DNA of 64,000 nt, from NCBI GenBank assembly GCA_964528675.1, contig CAZGTU010000008.1, positions 34,030 through 98,029 of the forward strand, written 5' to 3'. Both the position numbers and the translations under genes were made by a program. The stretch is from CAYRTD01 sp964528675 (GTDB lineage: Bacteria; Bacteroidota; Bacteroidia; Bacteroidales; GCA-2748055). The notes under the pieces were generated by a model, which made no database searches, was not told where the DNA came from, and saw only the letters and a list, made by a program, of their open reading frames with translations. Below are positions 37,206 to 44,926 of this stretch, piece after piece; position 1 is the stretch's first letter, and every line of letters starts with the position of its first letter.

Positions 37206-38660
37206 TTACTTCTTCGGGGCACTCTTCAAAGTCTCAACAAGGTAATCCCAGAATTTCTGAACGGTTTCAATATTCACCTTTTCATCCGGGGAATGAGGAA
37301 ACTTTATGGTAGGACCAAAGGATATCATATCAAGATTGGGATAGGCATCACCAATAATTCCACATTCAAGTCCTGCATGAATAACTTTTATCTCAGGAAT
37401 CTTTCCGAAATTATCTTCATAAACCTTCTTCATTGTCTGCAGGATGGGAGAATCAACATTGGGCTTCCAACCGGGATAAGTACCGTCATGAACCACTTCT
37501 GCACCTGCCAGTTCCATCACCGCCTCTGTCATATTGCCAACACTGAACTTTGCCGAATCAACAGAACTTCTTATTAAACAGAGACTGTCGATTTTTCCTT
37601 TGCCAACATTCACAATGGCAAGATTTGTTGAAGTTTCCACTACATCAGGCATATCACTGCTCATTCTCATCACTCCGTTGGGAATTCCATAAACCATTTT
37701 CACCAGTTTATCCTGAACCTCTTCATTCAAAACTCCTGAGGGAAGATCAGTTTCACTTGCTGTGAAAGAAAGATCCGGTTCAGGTCCTTTAAACTCATTT
37801 CTGAATATCGCTTCTGTCTCTTCAACCATTTTTAAAAACTCAGATTTCTTCTCTGAATCCACTGTAACAACAGCAAAGGATTCGCGTGGAATGGCATTTC
37901 TCAGGCTGCCACCTTCGATAGATGATATTCTTACACCCAGATCTTTTCCTGCCTTCCAGAAAAACCTGTTCATTAATTTATTGGCATTTCCGCGACCCAG
38001 ATGAATATCAAGACCGGAATGACCTCCTTTTAAACCTTTCAGCTCCAGTTTAAATGCCATATGACCATCCGGAACTGAAACTTCCTCGTATTCCATTTTT
38101 GCAGAAGTATTCATACCGCCGGCACAACCGATATACAGTTCACCCTCGTCTTCAGAATCAAGATTTAGCAGTATATCTCCCTCCAGCAAACCAGGCTTAA
38201 GTGCAAAAGCTCCTGTCATACCGGTTTCCTCATCCACCGTAAGAAGAGCCTCCACAGGTCCGTGTTCCAGATCATCCGATTGCATGACTGCCAGAGCAGC
38301 AGCTACTCCAATTCCATTATCCGACCCAAGGGTGGTGCCATTAGCTGTAACCCACTCGCCTTCAACTTTTGCCTCGATAGGATCTTTTTCAAAATCATGA
38401 TCCTTGTCTGAATTCTTCTGGGGGACCATATCCAGGTGAGCCTGAAGAATGATACCTTTCCTATCTTCATAAGCTTTCGTGGCAGGTTTACGGATAACAA
38501 CATTCCCGACCTCATCTACTTTGGTCTCAAGTCCGAGTTTTTCACCAAAGTTTTTGGCAAAATCAACCGCTTTCCCTTCCTTTTTTGAAGGCCTGGGGAT
38601 CTTTGTTAATTCATGGAATATTTCCCATAATCCGGGTTTAAGATTTTTTACATCGCTCAT
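37206..38660 (-). CDS. pepD: Aminoacyl-histidine dipeptidase (M20C)
   Basis: A 484-residue cytoplasmic dizinc peptidase. Metal-site motifs are ILQAHLDMVPQKN (His/Asp, about 79), GSDNGIGVAAALAV (bridging Asp, about 117) and DEETGMTGAFAL (general-base Glu followed by metal Glu, about 147), with GLECGIIGDAYP near the C-terminus. The lid/dimerisation insert is ELKGLKGGHSGLDIHLGRGNANKL. It hydrolyses Xaa-His and related dipeptides. It stands alone and is convergent with metF across the shared terminator. Length equals E. coli PepD (485). Confidence 0.95.
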   Translation of the reverse strand: MSDVKNLKPGLWEIFHELTKIPRPSKKEGKAVDFAKNFGEKLGLETKVDEVGNVVIRKPATKAYEDRKGIILQAHLDMVPQKNSDKDHDFEKDPIEAKVEGEWVTANGTTLGSDNGIGVAAALAVMQSDDLEHGPVEALLTVDEETGMTGAFALKPGLLEGDILLNLDSEDEGELYIGCAGGMNTSAKMEYEEVSVPDGHMAFKLELKGLKGGHSGLDIHLGRGNANKLMNRFFWKAGKDLGVRISSIEGGSLRNAIPRESFAVVTVDSEKKSEFLKMVEETEAIFRNEFKGPEPDLSFTASETDLPSGVLNEEVQDKLVKMVYGIPNGVMRMSSDMPDVVETSTNLAIVNVGKGKIDSLCLIRSSVDSAKFSVGNMTEAVMELAGAEVVHDGTYPGWKPNVDSPILQTMKKVYEDNFGKIPEIKVIHAGLECGIIGDAYPNLDMISFGPTIKFPHSPDEKVNIETVQKFWDYLVETLKSAPKK

Positions 38661-38781
38661 AATATCAGATATTTAAAATTTGTTTAAAATTTATGAAATA
38701 CTTTTTTATTAAGGACTATAATATATTGGTTTAAAACTTAGTCAACATCATTCAGTTCAATCTGTCTCAGACTGTTCTTTC

Positions 38782-38819
38782 TTAAATAACTGAAGTTTCG
38801 CATTTGATTAATAAGATAT
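38782..38819 (-). repeat. Dispersed intergenic repeat, copy B (diverged, inverted)
   Basis: The reverse complement reads ATATCTTATTAATCAAATGC, then GAAACTTCAGTTATTTAA. It matches the copy at 61418-61453 with two transitions over about 38 bases. TGTCTCAG at 38763-38770 and CTGAGACA at 38849-38856 form an 8-base inverted pair around it. Confidence 0.75.
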
Positions 38820-38945
38820 TCCTGCAAGTTTTCATTTACCATCGATAGCTGAGACAAAAACGCTAATTTAAGAATAATTTTGTGGAGATAATTCATGAAT
38901 TTTTAAATACCGGGACACATCCGATTCACATTTATTCCAAATTAT

Positions 38946-38953
38946 TATATTTG
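38946..38953 (+). promoter_or_regulatory. -7 promoter element (TATATTTG) that decides the thioredoxin-like start
   Basis: TATATTTG matches TAnnTTTG. It lies inside the longer frame that opens at 38882, so that frame's first 30 codons would be untranscribed. Together with GGAG at 38965-38968 this fixes the start at 38972. Confidence 0.5.
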
Positions 38954-38971
38954 AAAAAGATTCAGGAGCAT

Positions 38972-39472
38972 ATGAGAACCATAAAAATCTTAGTAACAAT
39001 CTTATTTATGACTTATCTTTTTTTTCCCATTTCAGCACAGAAATCAGATGGGAAAATCAAGTGGCTCAGCTTCGAGGAAGCTGTGAAAATGAATAAACAG
39101 GAATCCAAAAAATTCATGATATATGTTTATTCAAACAACTGTGGTTGGTGCAGGAAAATGGAAAGAGAAACATTTTTGGATTCTGCCGTCGTTGATTTTG
39201 TAAAACGTTATTACCATCCGGTTAAAATCAACAAGAATATTAAAAAGAAAATCCATTATGACAACCGTTCCTTCAGTTACCTGCCGGCAAATCCTGCAAA
39301 TAACACAGGTGGCTACCATGAACTCATCGCCATTTTACTGCAGGGAAGATTGGCATTCCCTTCTATTGCTTATTTGAATGAAGACATGGTTTACCTTGGA
39401 GTGGATCGGGGGTATAAAAGCGTACCGTCTTTTTTAGAGCGATTGAGCTTAATTGGAAATGGAGAATTTTAG
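38972..39472 (+). CDS. Exported thioredoxin-like protein with CGWC active site
   Basis: A 166-residue protein: signal peptide (TIKILVTILFMTYLFFPISA), then a thioredoxin fold with YVYSNNCGWCRKMERETF (CxxC = CGWC, about residue 54) and the cis-Pro-containing LAFPSIAYLN near the C-terminus. Trp-containing CGWC sites and the KxMExxTF helix are typical of the thioredoxin_7/DUF255-like family of periplasmic oxidoreductases, not the classical CGPC thioredoxins. Reducing or isomerising periplasmic disulfides is likely; partners are unknown. I chose ATG 38972 over 38882 because of the signal peptide, AGGAG upstream and the -7 element within the longer frame. Confidence 0.85.
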   Translation: MRTIKILVTILFMTYLFFPISAQKSDGKIKWLSFEEAVKMNKQESKKFMIYVYSNNCGWCRKMERETFLDSAVVDFVKRYYHPVKINKNIKKKIHYDNRSFSYLPANPANNTGGYHELIAILLQGRLAFPSIAYLNEDMVYLGVDRGYKSVPSFLERLSLIGNGEF

Positions 39473-39509
39473 TGATTTACAAAAAGGACCACGGTGGTTT
39501 TGGCACTTC

Positions 39510-40601
39510 CTATTTCTCCTCCTCCAAATTCACCGGATAAGAAATCATATTTCCCAACTGATATACTGAGGTTCTTTTTTCATAAAGGATTTCATTCACC
39601 AGCTTTACCTTTACCTCGGCAATGTCCGGAATACGATAAAAAATCTGGTTTTTGATATCCTGACCAATAATGGCATCCGGGAGATTCATAACTTTTTGCT
39701 GTGGCTCAATGACCAGCTCAAGAGCTTTTCCGACTGAACCATCTGCGTCCAGAAGTCCGGCAGTGGGAGAAAAACGGGCAAAAGAATAACTTCTGGGTTC
39801 TGATCCGGCGTCGGGAATAACAATAAAGCTCTTTTTATACTTTTCTTTAATCCGCTTTCCAAGAAATAACTCAAGATATTCCTTTTCCAGTTTATCCAGT
39901 TCTTCAACGGAAATAGCCAGTGCATCTCCTTCAGGAAACAGTTCATACTGACCGGCCAGCAATTTAAATCTTCTTTTTCTTATCTTGATGATGAAATTAG
40001 CCGCTTCTTCAGCTTTTTGCTCAAGGGTTTTTGCCTCCCTGTGGCTGCGAAGAACCGGTACTCTTACATAGGAACTATCTCTGATAATGGTCTTATAAAG
40101 CGTATCGGTAACCTCTGTAAGGTTTCTCTTTACTGAAAGATCAGTAAAATAGGGCAATTCAGGTTCTTTGGAATTTTTAATTTTTTTCTTTTCCTTTTCA
40201 AACTGAAGGGAGGGGTCAAGGATAAATCCGTGATCGGATAATTTCAAATATTCTTCCCAGTCAAAATCCCCTTTTATCAGGTTCACACTGTAATAATGAT
40301 CAGGATCGGGCTCAGTGAAATTCTCAAGATCAACATCGATCAGCCGGTAATTAAAACCTCTTTCTGCTATATAATCCTCCAATCCAAGATATTTCTCAGT
40401 GAACAATCGGTATGGCCCCGGTATATATATTTCCTTTTCAAATACAACATTGACCAAAAACAATGTCTGCGGAAGAACGTAAACTGCCCTTTCTTTATAT
40501 TCTTCAGGTTCTTCACCGACCTTACTTACCTGGATCTCCGAGGTCGTGGAACAGGAGAATAAAATGGCTGATAATACCAGCAATAGGATATACTTTTTCA
40601 T
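39510..40601 (-). CDS. DUF4831-family lipoprotein
   Basis: A 363-residue lipoprotein (ILLLVLSAILFSCSTTS, Cys about 17). The conserved N-terminal stretch VYVLPQTLFLVNVVFEKEIYIPGPYRLFTEKYLGLEDYI (residues about 40-80) is the hallmark of DUF4831, a Bacteroidota-restricted envelope family without known function. Later blocks are LEQKAEEAANFIIKIRKRRFKLLAGQ and the family's C-terminal YRIPDIAEVKVKLVNEILYEKR. It lies 38 bases downstream of nnr on the same strand and converges with the thioredoxin-like gene. The family regularly appears next to housekeeping genes, so nothing can be concluded from the neighbourhood. Confidence 0.88.
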   Translation of the reverse strand: MKKYILLLVLSAILFSCSTTSEIQVSKVGEEPEEYKERAVYVLPQTLFLVNVVFEKEIYIPGPYRLFTEKYLGLEDYIAERGFNYRLIDVDLENFTEPDPDHYYSVNLIKGDFDWEEYLKLSDHGFILDPSLQFEKEKKKIKNSKEPELPYFTDLSVKRNLTEVTDTLYKTIIRDSSYVRVPVLRSHREAKTLEQKAEEAANFIIKIRKRRFKLLAGQYELFPEGDALAISVEELDKLEKEYLELFLGKRIKEKYKKSFIVIPDAGSEPRSYSFARFSPTAGLLDADGSVGKALELVIEPQQKVMNLPDAIIGQDIKNQIFYRIPDIAEVKVKLVNEILYEKRTSVYQLGNMISYPVNLEEEK

Positions 40602-40639
40602 TGGATAAATAATTTTGCCTAAATATATAAAGGATTTTT

Positions 40640-42160
40640 TCAGTTTTTAGTATGAGGATCGATAACTTTAAATGCTCTGCCGATATAATCGATAATATCC
40701 CCGGGAATAAGTGATTCTTCACTCTGCCTCTCAAGTGCCAGGTCTCCTGCGAGTCCATGAAGGTAAACTCCAAGGATTGCAGCATCTTTTTGATCATAGC
40801 CCTGTGCCAGAAAGGAAAGAATCATACCCGTAAGCACATCCCCACTTCCCCCTGAAGCCATTCCCGGATTACCACTTTTATTTATCCAGCTATTGCCTTC
40901 AGGATCGCAGATCATCGTATAGGCAAATTTCAGAACGATATAGCATCTGAATTTTTTAACAGCTTCAAGTTGCTTCTGATGTCTCTGGTACATGTTCTCC
41001 GATTCGCCAAAAAGCCTGTCAAACTCTTTCGGATGGGGGGTAAGAATGGAACCTTCCGGAATCATGTCCAACATATCCTGATTGGAAGAAATAATATTAA
41101 GTGCATCAGCATCAAGCACAAGAGGAACCTCTGCATTTTTTAATAATTTCTCCATTGCTTTTGCAGTTTCAGGACCGGTTTTTAATCCAGGACCTGCCCC
41201 TATTGCTGAATATACTTTAAGATCCGGAATATCTGTGAAAATAATGTCGGACGGATCTATGCTTATAAGTGCTTCCGGGACTGCATTTTGAATAATGGAA
41301 TAAGTTTTTCCCGGAACATGTGCAGTGGCAAGCCCTGCTCCTGTTCTCAAACAAGCTTTTATGCCGAGAACTGCCGCTCCCATCATCCCGTCACTTCCGG
41401 AGATATAAAGAGCATTTCCAAATGTACCCTTATGAGCAAATTTTGAACGTTTCCCTACCATTCCCAGTACAAATTCCTGATCGATCAGGCAATAGTCTGA
41501 TGATGTTTTTTTAATTGCTTCCGGATGCAAGCCGATGGAAAAAGCGTGCCATTCTCCGCAGAATTGTTCATTTTCAGGAAAGAAAAAAGACAGAAAAGGA
41601 AACTGGAAGCTAATCGTATAATCAGCATGAATGATCACATCCGGATCGTTTCCACTGTTATCTTCGCCGAAGAGACCGGAAGGAATATCAACGGAAACCA
41701 CCTCAACCTTCGATGAATTGATAAGTTTTATGGCTGCAGCGGGTAATCCTTCAGCTTTCCTGGAAAGCCCGGAACCAAAAATAGCATCAACTACAATGAT
41801 ATCTTCAGAAAGTTCGGGCAGAGCCTCTTCACTTTCAATAACCGTAATTTTAGCGCCAGACTTTTCGAGCCTCTCTTTATTTATTGATAAATCCTCAGAA
41901 AAACTGCTCCCCAATTTTAAAAGATATGCTTCAACCTTGAAGAAGCGCTTCTCTAATAATCGAGCAATGGCAAGTCCATCTCCCCCATTGTTTCCGGGCC
42001 CGGCGAAAACTACCACTTTCCGGGAACTGTCGAATGTACGCATAAACCACCTTACAAAAGTGAGAGCAGCTCTCTCCATAAGGTCAATAGACGCAATCGG
42101 TTCATTATCAATAGTATATTTATCAATTTCTTTAACCTGTTCTGTTTTGAAAATTTTCAT
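40640..42160 (-). CDS. nnr: Bifunctional NAD(P)H-hydrate epimerase / ADP-dependent NAD(P)HX dehydratase
   Basis: A 506-residue two-domain repair enzyme. The N-terminal YjeF_N epimerase (about 1-215) has FAGPGNNGGDGLAIARLL and VVDAIFGSGLSRKAEGL. The C-terminal ribokinase-like dehydratase (about 230-500) has YISGSDGMMGAAVLGIKACLRTGAGL, LTPHPKEFDRLFG and SGNPGMASGGSGDVLTGMI (catalytic Asp in GSGDVL). It restores NADH and NADPH from their hydrated forms in the cytoplasm. Start is the Met of MKIFKTEQVKEID, the family's usual N-terminus. A TAAATTTG -7 element sits just upstream. Confidence 0.95.
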   Translation of the reverse strand: MKIFKTEQVKEIDKYTIDNEPIASIDLMERAALTFVRWFMRTFDSSRKVVVFAGPGNNGGDGLAIARLLEKRFFKVEAYLLKLGSSFSEDLSINKERLEKSGAKITVIESEEALPELSEDIIVVDAIFGSGLSRKAEGLPAAAIKLINSSKVEVVSVDIPSGLFGEDNSGNDPDVIIHADYTISFQFPFLSFFFPENEQFCGEWHAFSIGLHPEAIKKTSSDYCLIDQEFVLGMVGKRSKFAHKGTFGNALYISGSDGMMGAAVLGIKACLRTGAGLATAHVPGKTYSIIQNAVPEALISIDPSDIIFTDIPDLKVYSAIGAGPGLKTGPETAKAMEKLLKNAEVPLVLDADALNIISSNQDMLDMIPEGSILTPHPKEFDRLFGESENMYQRHQKQLEAVKKFRCYIVLKFAYTMICDPEGNSWINKSGNPGMASGGSGDVLTGMILSFLAQGYDQKDAAILGVYLHGLAGDLALERQSEESLIPGDIIDYIGRAFKVIDPHTKN

Positions 42161-42176
42161 GATCTATTATTTTAAA

Positions 42177-42184
42177 CAAATTTA
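42177..42184 (-). promoter_or_regulatory. -7 promoter element of nnr
   Basis: On the minus strand this reads TAAATTTG, matching TAnnTTTG, 17 bases upstream of the nnr ATG. No clear -33 TTTG is seen, so it may be a weak promoter. Confidence 0.4.
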
Positions 42185-42255
42185 CTGATAAATTATTTAA
42201 TTCATCCGGAGATGCCCGATTGGTCGTCTCCGCGATGCTGTCGATTGGCATTTAA

Positions 42256-42300
42256 AAGTAAATGGAGAACGGTAATCGGTAATCGGTAATCGGTGCTATC
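42256..42300 (+). repeat. GGTAATC heptamer tandem repeat, copy 2 of the scrap family
   Basis: Three perfect GGTAATC units plus GGT at 42271-42294, preceded by AAAGTAAATGG and followed by GCTATC. It shares flanks and core with 26402-26433. Confidence 0.7.
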
Positions 42301-42556
42301 ACTAAAACCTTAAACCATTCAAAGGTAAAAAGTAAACGGCCGTTCGACTGACGCTCAGGGACCGAAGAAGAAAAGGTAAACAGTAGAGCCATCACTTAAA
42401 CCTTCAACCTTCAACCCTTCAACCCTTCAAACCCCTCCTATAACTACCTACAAAAGTTCCGCCTAAATGTTTTGTACTCTTCTATCTCCTTTTCAGTTTA
42501 GAACTATTCCAATAAATACATCTTATAAAACACATAGATAGCTCTTAAAAAAATTC

Positions 42557-42564
42557 TATATTTG
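42557..42564 (+). promoter_or_regulatory. -7 promoter element of the POT transporter gene
   Basis: TATATTTG matches TAnnTTTG 44 bases upstream of ATG 42609, with no good -33 TTTG at the expected spacing. Confidence 0.4.
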
Positions 42565-42608
42565 AGCCATTTATTAAAACCTAATAGATAACTACTAAAC
42601 TCAGAATT

Positions 42609-44336
42609 ATGCTTAAAGACCATCCAAAAGGACTATTTGTAGCATTCTTTGCTAACATGGGTGAAAGATTCAGCTACTACACCATGCTGGCAATATTTGT
42701 ATTATACCTTCAAGCCAGATTTGGGCTCAGTGCAGGGGCAGCAGGGGATTATTACGGAGGATTTCTGTTCGGTATCTATTTCTTGCCCATCCTGGGTGGT
42801 ATAATAGCGGACAGGTACGGATACGGACGTACCATCACCTGGGGTATTCTCATTGCGTTTGTAGGAAAGATCATCCTGACGATACCCGGTTACGCGCAGG
42901 GACTGTTTGACATGCAATGGGAGCTGATCATCATTATTATATCCTTAGGTGTAATCTCACTGGGTACGGGATTTTTCAAAGGAAACCTTCAGGCCTTAGT
43001 GGGAAAGCTTTATGACTATCCTCAATATGCTCCTCAACGCGATAATGCCTTTAATATCTTTTACATGGGTATTAACATCGGTGCATTCCTGGCTCCTTAT
43101 GCTGCAACAGGTGCTGTAAAATATGTTCTGGGTAAAAAAGGATTCTCATATGAAAACAGCATGCCTCACCTGGCCAACCTGCAGGAAAAGACGCACCCTT
43201 TCCTTGATCAAATGATCGGTACGGTCCAAAGTCATTTTAGTGATGCACTGCACTACACAGATAAAATTTCGGCTTTTAAAAATCAAATGGGATTTGATGG
43301 CTCCATTTCGGAATTTGCCAGTACCTATACTTCCACTCTTTCGGTAGGTTATAGTACTGCCTTTGCCATTGCTGCAGTAGCCATGCTTATCTCACTTTTT
43401 GTTTTTGTTGGTTTCAAGAAGTATTATAAACATGCCGACCTTACGGTAAAACAAGCACAGGAAAAAGCTGCAAGAGAAGGAAAAGAAGACACGACAGTGA
43501 CCTTGTCCAAAGAAGAAGAAAAGAAACGACTGGTAGCCCTTAGCCTGGTCTTTGTTACAGTGGCTTTTTTCTGGATGGCATTTCATCAAAATGGATTTAC
43601 ACTAACCATCTTTGCCCGTGATTACACAGTTAGTGAGGTAAGTGCATTCAGCTACCTGTTCTTCGATTTACGAACATTCTTACCAATATTAGCTGCTATA
43701 GGCGGATTGATTTTTATGTTTCGTAAATCTTCATCAATGAGGACAAGATTAATCAGTGTAGCAGTATTTGTGGGAGGCACAGCTGTAGCATACAGCTTTT
43801 ACAGCGGTTTTGAGGATACTAAAAATATAGAACCGGAAATTTTCCAATCCTTTAACCCGATTTTCATTGTAGTTCTCACACCCATTATTGTAGGATTCTT
43901 CACCTGGCTGCGAAAAAAAGGAAAAGAACCTTCCTCACCAAGAAAGATTGGAACCGGTATGTTTATCACATCCATTGGCTTTGTAGTGATGATGCTTGCT
44001 GCATTCCATCTGCAATCGGTCACCGGCTTAAGTCCTTACTGGCTGATTAGTACTTATTTTATCCTCACCATTGCCGAATTGTTCCTGAGCCCCATCGGTA
44101 TATCTTTTGTTGCGAAGGTGGCTCCGCCCCGTTTCAGCGGATTGGCACAGGGCGGTTGGCTTGGTGCTACCGCTATTGGTAATCTTCTTGCCGGGCTGGT
44201 TGGTAAACTCTGGGATATAGTGGAACTCTGGCAGTTCTTTTTATTGCTCGTTGTTCTTACACTGATCTCAGGAATTTTTATCTTCTCAGTCATAAGAATA
44301 CTTGAGAATGTTACCAATAAAACAGAACAACAATAG
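42609..44336 (+). CDS. POT/PTR2-family peptide transporter (MFS)
   Basis: A 575-residue polytopic inner-membrane protein with about 12-14 helices. The N-terminus GERFSYYTMLAIFVLYLQ and helix 2 GGIIADRYGYGRT are diagnostic of proton-coupled oligopeptide transporters, as are helix 4-5 FFKGNLQALVGKLY and FNIFYMGINIGAF. Odd point: the first helix reads NMGERF where the canonical E1xxE2R motif would be ExxERF, so E1 is replaced by Asn. This may alter proton coupling. The charged loop QAQEKAAREGKEDTTVTLSKEEEKK separates the two halves. Helices 10-11 contain FLSPIGISFVAKVAPPRFSGLAQGGWLGATAIGNL. It is followed 22 bases later by a lipoprotein on the same strand. Confidence 0.9.
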   Translation: MLKDHPKGLFVAFFANMGERFSYYTMLAIFVLYLQARFGLSAGAAGDYYGGFLFGIYFLPILGGIIADRYGYGRTITWGILIAFVGKIILTIPGYAQGLFDMQWELIIIIISLGVISLGTGFFKGNLQALVGKLYDYPQYAPQRDNAFNIFYMGINIGAFLAPYAATGAVKYVLGKKGFSYENSMPHLANLQEKTHPFLDQMIGTVQSHFSDALHYTDKISAFKNQMGFDGSISEFASTYTSTLSVGYSTAFAIAAVAMLISLFVFVGFKKYYKHADLTVKQAQEKAAREGKEDTTVTLSKEEEKKRLVALSLVFVTVAFFWMAFHQNGFTLTIFARDYTVSEVSAFSYLFFDLRTFLPILAAIGGLIFMFRKSSSMRTRLISVAVFVGGTAVAYSFYSGFEDTKNIEPEIFQSFNPIFIVVLTPIIVGFFTWLRKKGKEPSSPRKIGTGMFITSIGFVVMMLAAFHLQSVTGLSPYWLISTYFILTIAELFLSPIGISFVAKVAPPRFSGLAQGGWLGATAIGNLLAGLVGKLWDIVELWQFFLLLVVLTLISGIFIFSVIRILENVTNKTEQQ

Positions 44337-44358
44337 GAATTAAAAAAAACACATTACT

Positions 44359-44766
44359 ATGAAAACCCAAATAACACTTATAACAAGCCTGCTCCTGAGT
44401 TTATTATTCTTTTCAGGTTGTCAGTCCGAAAAAAAGCAGGGACCATTACTTCAGGAAGAGCTTAAGGCCATGAAACAGATTGAACAACGATCTGAAAACA
44501 TTCAAAATTCAGAAGATGCATTCATTGTACTGAGAGATCTGAATCAAACCCTGAAAGACATTCGCGAAGGAATCCTCACATTGGAAAATGAATATCGCGC
44601 GGTCTCAGAAAATGAAAAACAACAGATCGAAAGCGAATTTAATATTGTAAACTCTGAGATTAACCAATCGCTGAATGTCATTAGTAACAATATTGAACCC
44701 TACAAAGAAGATGAGAGGGTATCCAAGATGCTCGTCAAACTAAACGAGATCATGATCTCAAAATAG
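44359..44766 (+). CDS. Small helical lipoprotein downstream of the POT transporter
   Basis: A 135-residue protein with a lipoprotein signal (LLLSLLFFSGCQSEKK, Cys about 21). An almost wholly alpha-helical, charged body follows, with heptad spacing (ELKAMKQIEQRSENIQ, LNQTLKDIREGILTLENE, INQSLNVISNNIE), probably an elongated coiled coil. No enzyme motif is present. It starts 22 bases after the transporter, so it is probably co-expressed. It could be an accessory or unrelated envelope lipoprotein. I recognise no named family. The long palindrome at 44798 follows. Confidence 0.7.
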   Translation: MKTQITLITSLLLSLLFFSGCQSEKKQGPLLQEELKAMKQIEQRSENIQNSEDAFIVLRDLNQTLKDIREGILTLENEYRAVSENEKQQIESEFNIVNSEINQSLNVISNNIEPYKEDERVSKMLVKLNEIMISK

Positions 44767-44797
44767 AGATCTACTTTTCATCCATGTGGTTTAATAG

Positions 44798-44866
44798 AAC
44801 AGACCCTGAACCTCAAGACCCCGAAGGTTTTCAAAACCTTCGGGGTCTTGAGGTTCAGGGTCTGTT
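44798..44866. terminator. 69-base perfect palindrome, likely terminator and repeat element
   Basis: Two 34-base arms around a single C at 44832, without a mismatch. They comprise the sequence A-ACAGACCCTGAACCTCAAG, the core GACCCCGAAGGTTTT-C-AAAACC, and the return arm. TATTTTT follows on the right. It could end the POT-lipoprotein unit before the photolyase gene, but the arms are far longer than a terminator needs. Confidence 0.75.
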
Positions 44867-44926
44867 ATTTTTGAACAAGCCGGTAATTAAAGAGTTAATA
44901 ACTACACAAATCATTAACTCCTGGCA

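Larger units (their letters stand above)
38661..38971. other. 311-base divergent intergenic region with promoters and a dispersed repeat
   Basis: Separates pepD (minus) from the thioredoxin-like gene (plus). It contains the third, diverged repeat copy (38782-38819, inverted), flanked by TGTCTCAG/CTGAGACA at 38763-38770 and 38849-38856, and the -7 element at 38946. Confidence 0.55.
42161..42608. other. 448-base divergent intergenic region rich in repeat scraps
   Basis: Holds the -7 element of nnr, the GGTAATC heptamer repeat (42271-42294), two similar AGTAAAC/GCYATCACTWAAACC segments (42294-42345 and 42385-42435) ending in an (ACCCTTCA)n-like run, and the -7 element of the POT gene. No gene is present. 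Confidence 0.6.

Noticed and set aside
39473..39509. ACCAC-G-GTGGT hairpin between the thioredoxin-like and DUF4831 genes as a terminator
   Set aside because: Only a 5-bp stem with an unimpressive T run; too weak to annotate.
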